Assembly: GCA_020353535.1 (NCBI GenBank)
Contig: CP070696.1
Coordinates: 2,761,086-2,825,085 of the forward strand
DNA: 64,000 bases
Source of the DNA: Spirochaetaceae bacterium
Lineage (GTDB): Bacteria; Spirochaetota; Spirochaetia; SZUA-6; DRHE01
Reading direction: 5' to 3'
Shown here: piece by piece, positions 57,396 through 64,000 of the stretch
How the letters are laid out: every line of letters starts with the position of its first letter
How positions within the stretch are numbered: position 1 is the stretch's first letter
Program-made: the position numbers and the translations under genes
Notes under the pieces: generated by a model
The model's database searches: none
Told to the model about the DNA's origin: nothing
What the model saw: the letters and a program-made list of their open reading frames with translations, nothing else

Positions 57396-59243
57396 ATGCG
57401 TGCAGTAACCGGAAGGATACTCAGCGTAGACTTGAAATCCGGACGTTGTGACAAGGAAACCATTCCGCAGAGCATGTACCGGCAGTATTTGGGGGGCTAT
57501 GGCCTGGGAGCGGCCCTGCTGCTGGAACGAATGAATCCGGCCTGCGATCCCCTGGGACCGGAGAACATCCTGGGTTTTGCGGCGGGGTATCTAACCGGTA
57601 CCGGCGCCTACATCGCCTCCCGTTTCATGGTCTTCGGCAAGTCCCCTTCCACCGGGGGATGGGGGGATGCCAACTGCGGCGGTTATTTCGGCCCCAAGCT
57701 CAAGGCCGCGGGAGTGGACGGAATCTTGTTCAGTGAGATATCCGATGCACCTGTGTATCTCTTTGTCGAAGCGGATTCTGAAGGGTCCCCACAGGCGCAG
57801 CTGCTGCCTGCTGAACAGTTGTGGGGAAGGGATTGCTACGATACCGAAGACCTTCTCAAGGAGCGGCATGGCTCCGACTGCCAAGTGGCTTGTATCGGAC
57901 CGGCAGGAGAGAATTTATCCATGGTTGCGGGCATCTCCACCGACAAGGGTCGCTTTGCCGCCAGGTCGGCCCTCGGGACTGTCATGGGTTCGAAGCGTCT
58001 TAAAGCTGTGGTCCTCAGAGGAAAGCTGCGGCCGGAGCTGGCCGACCCCGAGGAGATGCGCCAGGTTCGAAAAAAGCATATTTCGGCATTCCGCGATGAG
58101 GTGGCAGAAGGATTGAGGGATTTCGGTACTCCCTGGTTCTACAAAGCGGCATTGGAGGAGGGGGACGTACCCGTCAAGAACTGGGCGAGCTCTATGGAGG
58201 AACTCAAGAATCCAGACAGTCTGGGAGATGTGCAGGTTCTGAAATACCAGATCAAGCGCTATGCCTGCAGCGGCTGCCCGATCGGTTGCGGAGGCCATCT
58301 GAACGTCGAATCCGGTCCTTTCAAAACAGAAAGCTCCGTTCACAAGCTCGAGTACGAATCCATGAGCCTCTTGGGACCGAATCTTCTCATCGAGGATGTG
58401 GAAGCTCTCATCCGCTTGAATGATCTGTGCAACCGCTACGGATTGGATACCATCGGCACTGGAGGTCTGGTAGCTTTCGCTATTGAGTGTTTCGAACAAG
58501 GAGTGCTGAAGCCGGAGCAGACCGGCGGGCTGGAGCTGCGATGGGGCAACACCCGGGCCGTTGTAACTCTTGTCGAAAGCATGGGGCGGGGCGAGGGTTT
58601 TGGAGCGCTGCTGTCGAAAGGATTCGATCATCTCATATCGGTTCTCGGGGAGGAGAGCCGCCAGTACGCCATGGCCGTGCGAAATGAAGCGCTCCCGGCG
58701 CACGATCCCCGCTGGTCTGCGGGATTGGCCTTGACCTACTACTCCGACCCAACGCCAGCCAGGCATACGCAAGGCTCGACGACATTTCCAGTGGCCGGCT
58801 ACGACATGCCGGACATTCCCAGTCATCAGGCTAAAGGACGTTCCAAGGCGCACTGGGATAACGTGGCCTGGACGCACACCCTAAACGCCGCCGGTCTCTG
58901 TTTGTTCGGTTACATCGTTCTCGACTACAAGAGTTTGCCGGAGTTCATGAAAGCGGCGGACGGTACCGCCTGGGGCCTGGAGGAGCTGAAGCACTGCGGC
59001 CTGCGAATTGCCCTGCTGCGGCAGATCTTCAATCACAAAGCTGGGATCGACTTCAGGAAGTATCCTTTCCCCGCAAGAGCCTTGGGGGATCCTCCGCTGA
59101 AACAGGGCGCCACCAAAGATGTTCGCGTGGATCTGGATACGATGGTGAAGGATTACTTCGAAGAGTCGAATCTGGACAGAAGCACAGCACTTCCTCCCCG
59201 GGAACTTGCCGAAGAGCTGGGGATAGCGTCCCACCTGGGGTAA
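57396..59243 (+). CDS. Aldehyde:ferredoxin oxidoreductase (tungsten-pterin family)
   Basis: 615 residues; GGGAGGTG precedes ATG 57396 (an adjacent TTG is in frame). The N-terminal domain reads GRILSVDLKSGRCDKE, then GGYGLGAALLLERM and KSPSTGGWGDANCGGYFGPKLKAAG. The [4Fe-4S] ligands are C291, C294, C298 and C502 (CSGCPIGCGGH and GLCLFG). The family oxidises aldehydes to acids with ferredoxin, using W- or Mo-bispterin, in the cytoplasm of anaerobes. It sits directly after the ABC importer genes. An aldehyde formed by a class-III aminotransferase acting on an imported amine would be a natural substrate (inference). Confidence 0.9.
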   Translation: MRAVTGRILSVDLKSGRCDKETIPQSMYRQYLGGYGLGAALLLERMNPACDPLGPENILGFAAGYLTGTGAYIASRFMVFGKSPSTGGWGDANCGGYFGPKLKAAGVDGILFSEISDAPVYLFVEADSEGSPQAQLLPAEQLWGRDCYDTEDLLKERHGSDCQVACIGPAGENLSMVAGISTDKGRFAARSALGTVMGSKRLKAVVLRGKLRPELADPEEMRQVRKKHISAFRDEVAEGLRDFGTPWFYKAALEEGDVPVKNWASSMEELKNPDSLGDVQVLKYQIKRYACSGCPIGCGGHLNVESGPFKTESSVHKLEYESMSLLGPNLLIEDVEALIRLNDLCNRYGLDTIGTGGLVAFAIECFEQGVLKPEQTGGLELRWGNTRAVVTLVESMGRGEGFGALLSKGFDHLISVLGEESRQYAMAVRNEALPAHDPRWSAGLALTYYSDPTPARHTQGSTTFPVAGYDMPDIPSHQAKGRSKAHWDNVAWTHTLNAAGLCLFGYIVLDYKSLPEFMKAADGTAWGLEELKHCGLRIALLRQIFNHKAGIDFRKYPFPARALGDPPLKQGATKDVRVDLDTMVKDYFEESNLDRSTALPPRELAEELGIASHLG

Positions 59244-59456
59244 TGTCCGTGCCAGGCGCGTTCTGCGGTCCAGGTGAGTTTCTCAATATACGGAACCCTG
59301 CCGGTAAAAAAAAGTTGCGGGAAAACATGCACCTGTTTTATAATCATGCATTCCGGTTTGGTTATTTCCCCAGCGTTGCTGCGGGATAAATAAAGCGACT
59401 GTGCACAGTGCAAGACCCTGGTGTGCGTCGCTCAACTACGGTTACAGGAGGGATAG

Positions 59457-60986
59457 ATGAATGCGTCTTCAATTGAATTGGTGGTACTCGTCCTGTACTT
59501 CATCGGCATGATCACTGTCGGTGTGGTTGTAGCCAGACGGGTTAAAGGCAGCCAGGATTTCCTTGCGGGGGGCAGGAGCATGCCCGCCTGGCTTGTAACC
59601 GCCACCCTGTTCGCCACCTGGTGGGGTGGCGGCACCGTACTGGGGGGTTCCGGTGCGGCCTTTCACGACGGATTCCACGGCGTAATGTGGGATCCCTACG
59701 GTGCGGGATTGACATTGGTTTTGGCGGGGTTCCTGTTCATGAAGATCATCCACGACGCCAAAGTCAACACCGTTGCCCAGTTCTTCTCCTGCCGCTACGG
59801 CAAGTGGGCGGCCTCCTGGTCCGGTCTGCTGATGGTGCCGACCTACTGCCTTTGGGGTGCCGTGCAGCTGGTAGCCATCGGCAAGATCTTCCAAAACGTG
59901 TTTGGCTGGCCGTATGCGGTAACGATTCTGGTAGGAACGGGGATCATCCTGATCTACACCCTGCTGGGCGGTATTCTGGCCGTGGCCTGGACGGACTTCT
60001 TCCAGGTGCTGATCGTCATTGTCGGACTGATCATCATCCTGCCGCTGGGCATCAGGATGGCCGGAGGCTGGAGCGAGGTGGTCAGCGAAACACCCAAATC
60101 GTTTTTCGCATTCTTTCCGGCCAAGGACGCACTGATGACTCCGGATATCGGAGGGTGGCTGTGGTACCTGAGCGCCTGGCTGGGGGTCGGTCTGGGATCC
60201 CTCGCCTGTCCGGATCTGTATCAGAGGGCGATCATTGCCAAGACCGGCAAAGGAGCCCAGGTTGCTTCGGTGACCAGCGGTGTCGGCTACTGGATCCTCG
60301 GGGTCGTGCCCGTGTATCTGGCCTTCATCGGCATCACTTTCATCAACAAGGGAATCTTCAGCGCTGAAATCGCCACCGCCATTTCAGAGGACAGCGAGCA
60401 GGTCATCCTCTTCCTGACCAGACAGGTACTGCCCCCGGCTCTGGCGGCGGTCTTCATCGCCTCCCTGCTGGCGGCGGTCATGTCCTCCGGCGACTCGGCG
60501 ATCTTCGCCCCGGCCGCTATCCTGGCCCACGACCTGTACAAACCGATTTACGAGCGGTCCGGGAGAAATACCTTGAGCGATCGCGGCCTGGTTATTTCGA
60601 CCCGGGTTTCGGTGGCCATCATAGCGGGGATCTCGCTAATCATCGGCTTTTTCTACGCCAACATGTACGATCTGCTGATCGTCGCCTTCGAGCTGCTGTT
60701 CCACGTGCTGTTCTTCCCGCTGATCCTCGGAGTCTACTGGAAGAAGGCCAACGCCCCCGGAGCGGTGGCTGGCATGGTCACGGGATTTGTGGTCGCGGTT
60801 GGTTGGTTCATCATCGCCGGCACGCTCTTCCCCGAGCCGGAATGGCTTTCCGTGCTCGGCCCCGGCAGCCTCGCCGGTCTCGTCATGGTCATTGTCTCGC
60901 TGATAACTCAGAAAAGCCGTCCGCCTCAGCCCCTGTTTACCTCTGAGGGCAATGTTCTCAAGTGGCCGGAGCTGGCCAAGAAGTAG
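59457..60986 (+). CDS. Sodium:solute symporter (SSS family)
   Basis: 509 residues with about 13 membrane segments. YFIGMITVGVVVARRVKGSQDFLAGGRSMPAW is the first-helix signature; ATLFATWWGGGTVLGGSGAAFHDG and AAVMSSGDSAIFAPAAILAHDLYKP are typical of this fold. It is probably Na+-driven import of a small acid, amino acid or betaine across the inner membrane. TACAGGAGGG precedes the ATG. The 213 bases before it hold no other gene I can support. A terminator hairpin follows its stop, so it is a separate unit from the peptidase. Confidence 0.88.
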   Translation: MNASSIELVVLVLYFIGMITVGVVVARRVKGSQDFLAGGRSMPAWLVTATLFATWWGGGTVLGGSGAAFHDGFHGVMWDPYGAGLTLVLAGFLFMKIIHDAKVNTVAQFFSCRYGKWAASWSGLLMVPTYCLWGAVQLVAIGKIFQNVFGWPYAVTILVGTGIILIYTLLGGILAVAWTDFFQVLIVIVGLIIILPLGIRMAGGWSEVVSETPKSFFAFFPAKDALMTPDIGGWLWYLSAWLGVGLGSLACPDLYQRAIIAKTGKGAQVASVTSGVGYWILGVVPVYLAFIGITFINKGIFSAEIATAISEDSEQVILFLTRQVLPPALAAVFIASLLAAVMSSGDSAIFAPAAILAHDLYKPIYERSGRNTLSDRGLVISTRVSVAIIAGISLIIGFFYANMYDLLIVAFELLFHVLFFPLILGVYWKKANAPGAVAGMVTGFVVAVGWFIIAGTLFPEPEWLSVLGPGSLAGLVMVIVSLITQKSRPPQPLFTSEGNVLKWPELAKK

Positions 60987-61010
60987 AGCCGCTGCTCTTC
61001 AAAAACTCAG

Positions 61011-61050
61011 ATGGCGCCGTTTTCCTGCCAAGGTGAATGGCGCCATTTTT
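61011..61050 (+). terminator. Intrinsic terminator after the symporter gene
   Basis: ATGGCGCC (61011-61018) pairs with GGCGCCAT (61039-61046), 8 bp with a 20-base loop, followed by five T. Confidence 0.7.
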
Positions 61051-61089
61051 ATAGTAGAGGCTCCCCCGATAACGGCGAAAGGAAGCATC

Positions 61090-62670
61090 ATGGACCCAGT
61101 ACAATTTATCCGGAAAACCACAGAGCAGGTCCGTCCCCTGGAGAAGGCCTTCTATCTGGCCGAGTGGGAATCCGCCGTCAGCGGCAGTGAGGAGGCGATC
61201 ACACGTGTAAAAGATGCCCAGGCGGCTCATATGCGTTTCTGGTCCGATCCGGCGCTGTTTGAAACAGCGAAGCGGCTGTACGCGGATGAACGGATCGACG
61301 ATCCGCTGGGCGCCCGCCAGCTCAAGCTGATCTACCTGGCCGCTGCTCGGAACCAACAGGACGAAGAGACCACCCGGCGGCTGACCGAGCTGGAGAGCCG
61401 TGTACGCCAACGTTACTACAACTACCGTGCCCGGATCGGCGGCAAGAGCCTAAGTGACAATCAAATCGACCAGATCTTGAGGCACTCCAAGGACTCCCGT
61501 GAGGTCGAGCAGGTATGGGAGGCGAGCAAGCAGGTGGGACAGCAGGTGGCCGAGGATGTCCGGGAGCTGGCACGCCTGCGTAATTCAGCGGCCCGCTCTC
61601 AGGGTTACAGGGATCACTTCCATCGTTCCCTGCTGCTCGACGAGATTGATGAACAGGAGCTGCTGGTCCTGTTTGAGGATCTGGAAATGCAGTCGCAAGA
61701 ACCCTTCATGCGACTCAAAGCGGGGATCGACGGAATCCAGAGCGAGCGTTTTGGTATCGTGAAGAAGGAGCTTCGGCCGTGGCACTACGGCGACCGTTTC
61801 TTCCAGGATGGTCCGCAGCTCGGTGAGCTGGATCTGGATTCCCTGGTGGCGGATCGGAAAATCGAGAGGCTAGCCGTTGCTACCTACGAGGGCATGGGCA
61901 TGGAGGTCGATTCCATCCTCTCCCGCTCGGATCTGTACCCGCGATCCGGCAAGAACCAGCACGCCTTCTGTATCCACGTGGATCGGGAGGGGGATATCCG
62001 CACGCTCAACAACCTGCAAGCCAGCCACCGCTGGGCGGAGACCCTTCTCCATGAGCTGGGCCACGGTGTCTACGAGCAGTATCTGGATTCAGGGCTCCCC
62101 TGGCTGCTGCGCGCCCCGGCCCATACCTTCACCACGGAGGCGGTTGCCATCCTGATGGGTTCCCTGACTTTCGATCCTCAGTGGTATATTGAGGTGCTCG
62201 GGACTGCGAAGGATCGGGCCCAGGCTCTGAGGGTTTCGGCACTTCATGAAGATCGGGCCAAGAAGCTCATCTTTACTCGCTGGTGCCTGACCATGACTCA
62301 TTTCGAAAGGATGTTCTACGCGGACCCGGAGGCGGACCTGGACAGGATCTGGTGGGACTGTGTGGAACGCTACCAGCTACTGCGTCGGCCGGAAGGGCGC
62401 AAAGCACCCGATTGGGCGGCCAAGATCCATGTTGCCCTGGTTCCCGTATACTATCACAACTACGAGCTTGGGCAGTTGTTGGCCGCCCAGCTGCGCGGGA
62501 AGCTGGAGGCGGCAACCGGCGGGATCGTTGGCAGACCCGCCGCCGGTCGCTGGTTGATCGAGCGGATTTTCGTCCCCGGGGCCAGCCTGGACTGGCGTAC
62601 TCTGATCGAGCGGGCCACCGGAGAGCCTTTGAATCCCCGCTACTTCGTTGAAAGTGCGGTGGGCTCCTAA
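61090..62670 (+). CDS. M2/M3-type zinc metallopeptidase (gluzincin)
   Basis: 526 residues; GAAAGGAAGC precedes ATG 61090. LLHELGHGVYEQYL places the zinc motif at H321, E322 and H325; the downstream FTTEAVAILMGSLTFD provides the expected Glu ligand. The mostly helical N-terminal half and HVDREGDIRTLNN fit the oligopeptidase (M3)/ACE-like (M2) superfamily of cytoplasmic peptidases that trim short peptides. There is no signal peptide. It begins about 40 bases after a terminator and is convergent with the phosphatase gene (10 bases). Confidence 0.83.
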   Translation: MDPVQFIRKTTEQVRPLEKAFYLAEWESAVSGSEEAITRVKDAQAAHMRFWSDPALFETAKRLYADERIDDPLGARQLKLIYLAAARNQQDEETTRRLTELESRVRQRYYNYRARIGGKSLSDNQIDQILRHSKDSREVEQVWEASKQVGQQVAEDVRELARLRNSAARSQGYRDHFHRSLLLDEIDEQELLVLFEDLEMQSQEPFMRLKAGIDGIQSERFGIVKKELRPWHYGDRFFQDGPQLGELDLDSLVADRKIERLAVATYEGMGMEVDSILSRSDLYPRSGKNQHAFCIHVDREGDIRTLNNLQASHRWAETLLHELGHGVYEQYLDSGLPWLLRAPAHTFTTEAVAILMGSLTFDPQWYIEVLGTAKDRAQALRVSALHEDRAKKLIFTRWCLTMTHFERMFYADPEADLDRIWWDCVERYQLLRRPEGRKAPDWAAKIHVALVPVYYHNYELGQLLAAQLRGKLEAATGGIVGRPAAGRWLIERIFVPGASLDWRTLIERATGEPLNPRYFVESAVGS

Positions 62671-62680
62671 ACTCCCCAAC

Positions 62681-63640
62681 TTACTTCAGAATCGTGTAGA
62701 CAAAATCGACTCCCCGATCCGCGAGCACGACGTAGGTGGTCAGCTGCGTGCGCGCTATCTCGAAGGCCAGGAATCCGGGGAGTCCCGCTGCGTACACTGT
62801 GTTCTCGCCGCAGCCCGCCTTCCTGGGTCGGGAGCCGGCACCGCTAGTCATGTAGCTGATGCCGAATTCGGATTTCAAGATCTGCAGTTGATGCTCATGG
62901 CCGGAGAGATACAGGTCGACACCGCCGCGGATGAGACTGTTCTCCAGCCCATTGATGAGCTTCTGATCATTGCCGTAGTGCCCGTAGTTGTAAAGGACAT
63001 GATGGGTGAAGACGATCTTCCACTCCGCGCTTGAGGATTCCAGGGCGGACTCCAACCAGGTCAACTGTGAAGGATCATCTTCGAGTGTATTCGAGTCGAT
63101 TCCAAAAAAGTCGATCCCCGTACCGTCGGACAGACGATGGGAAAAGGAGTAGTAACGAGCGGGCATCTTCCAGCGGGATTGCGGATTTATGCGGGAATAC
63201 TCGATCTGGGCCTTTTCGTTTCTGCGGTAGTCATGATTGCCGAGTACCGCATAAAAGGGAAGGAGGAGCCGGGAGGAATCGTACATCTGTTCGAACTTGC
63301 TTTTCCACTGGGGATCGCCGCTCGAGCGTACACCCCGAGGGTAGAAGTTGTCGCCCAACAGCAGAACAAACGCGGCGGCGAAATCTGTTTGGAATCGGGC
63401 CATGGTTTCAGCCACGGCCGCCTGCCCGGCATCTGCCCGTCCCGTGTCACCCAGGGCGTAGAAGCGCAAAGTCTGTCCCTCCGGGGCCGGGATCGGAACC
63501 GTAGCCTGTACCGCATCCGATTTCGGTGGGCATTCGGATGACTCACCGGAACCGAGAGCGAACGCCGGCGCTGAGATCAAGAGCAGGAGAACGACGATCT
63601 CAAAGCATTTGCTGATTATTGGCCTCATTCCTCTGATCAT
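62681..63640 (-). CDS. Secreted purple-acid-phosphatase-like metallophosphoesterase
   Basis: 319 residues from 63640, or 315 from ATG 63628. Signal peptide MRPIISKCFEIVVLLLLISAPAFA. All five metallophosphoesterase blocks are present: YALGDTG, LLGDNFYPRGV, AVLGNHDYRR, VFTHHVLYN and YLSGHEHQLQIL. The small size and block spacing fit tartrate-resistant (type 5) acid phosphatase-like enzymes with an Fe/Fe or Fe/Zn centre, releasing phosphate from esters in the periplasm. It is a single-gene unit; the 150-base gap upstream has an extended -10-like TGGTATACT at 63696 on the plus strand, pointing to the right-edge gene. Confidence 0.87.
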   Translation of the reverse strand: MIRGMRPIISKCFEIVVLLLLISAPAFALGSGESSECPPKSDAVQATVPIPAPEGQTLRFYALGDTGRADAGQAAVAETMARFQTDFAAAFVLLLGDNFYPRGVRSSGDPQWKSKFEQMYDSSRLLLPFYAVLGNHDYRRNEKAQIEYSRINPQSRWKMPARYYSFSHRLSDGTGIDFFGIDSNTLEDDPSQLTWLESALESSSAEWKIVFTHHVLYNYGHYGNDQKLINGLENSLIRGGVDLYLSGHEHQLQILKSEFGISYMTSGAGSRPRKAGCGENTVYAAGLPGFLAFEIARTQLTTYVVLADRGVDFVYTILK

Positions 63641-63791
63641 ACATTTACTGTTAGTTCGAAAGATCGCTAGTCGTCATAATTCTTGATTTTTTGGTGGTAT
63701 ACTATCTATGTCAATAGAGCATACCGTATTCCCGTCTGGACATTTTTGGAAAATCCTGTAAAGTGCCTGTAAATACTAAAAGGCCTGCGAA

Positions 63792-64000
63792 TTGAGTCCT
63801 CCGAAAAGAACAACAAGTCGAGCCCTCAGCACGGGCATCCGCGCCAACATTTCCACGATCCTGCTGCTTGTGGCGGTGCTCTTTTTCGTATTTGTCGCCC
63901 GGGTGATCTACTCCCCTCTTCTCCCGGCGATTGAGCGGGACCTGCATCTCAATCACACTCAAGCGGCATCGTTTTTCCTCTTCATTACTCTGGGCTATAC
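63792..64000 (+). CDS. MFS transporter, N-terminal fragment
   Basis: Runs off the right edge. From a TTG at 63792 the frame reads a basic N-terminus, a first membrane segment (STILLLVAVLFFVFVARVIYSPLLPAIERDLHLNHTQAASFFLFITLGY) and the start of a second. The R-x-x-x-SPLLPAIERDL pattern is the usual TM1-TM2 region of major-facilitator permeases. No ATG lies in frame within the visible start region and the Shine-Dalgarno is weak, so the start is uncertain. Confidence 0.7.
   Translation, partial: MSPPKRTTSRALSTGIRANISTILLLVAVLFFVFVARVIYSPLLPAIERDLHLNHTQAASFFLFITLGY

Noticed and set aside
1-64000. CRISPR arrays, tRNA or rRNA genes, insertion sequences, phage genes
   Set aside because: No regular repeat-spacer pattern, no cloverleaf or rRNA-like segment and no transposase or integrase motif was seen in either strand.

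Overview
The window looks like chromosomal DNA of an anaerobic, Gram-negative bacterium of fairly high GC content, most likely a spirochaete (inference). Support: a TonB receptor with an ExbB gene behind it; a periplasmic binding protein whose mature N-terminus (GGQQEG) has a style common in Spirochaetia; and many oxygen-sensitive or anaerobe-type enzymes (radical-SAM sulfatase maturase, dehydratase activase, aldehyde:ferredoxin oxidoreductase, corrinoid methyltransferases). I see no rRNA, tRNA, CRISPR array, transposase or phage gene. Genes are densely packed, with many ATGA stop/start overlaps.

Left part (1-20 kb). A cobalamin-riboswitch-controlled TonB receptor is followed by exbB (cut by the window edge). 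Next come a small secreted protein and a minus-strand operon ending in an unusual PTS-EIIA/diadenylate-cyclase fusion. A maturase/lipid-kinase pair, YjbQ, an RluA-type pseudouridine synthase and a two-subunit molybdenum hydroxylase follow. The segment ends with an alpha/beta hydrolase and a 1421-residue acyl-CoA dehydratase activase.

Middle part (20-43 kb). A Cys-type sulfatase lies with a sialidase-like protein. A set resembling the anaerobic purine/urate catabolic genes (M20 hydrolase, PreA-like protein, SsnA-like amidohydrolase, hydantoinase, molybdenum hydroxylase, MocA-like protein) is interleaved with two fold-type-II PLP enzymes, second-messenger genes (HD-GYP, DHH) and fused pyrimidine genes (pyrD-pyrK, pyrF-pyrE). 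The pyrimidine operon follows a leader holding three consecutive terminator hairpins. hyuA is translationally coupled to modABC, so molybdate uptake is produced with the enzymes that probably need it.

Right part (43-64 kb). A TetR gene and a tail-to-tail pair of class-III aminotransferases precede a corrinoid methyl-transfer locus: one MtrH-like methyltransferase, two non-pyrrolysine MttB-family proteins and two corrinoid proteins. An IclR regulator, a polyamine-type ABC importer, an aldehyde:ferredoxin oxidoreductase and a sodium/solute symporter follow. Read together, this suggests import of a methylated amine-type compound, corrinoid demethylation to tetrahydrofolate, transamination and aldehyde oxidation. 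The pathway and its substrate are inference. B12 demand here fits the riboswitch-controlled receptor at the left edge. The window closes with a gluzincin peptidase, a purple-acid-phosphatase-like enzyme and the start of an MFS transporter.
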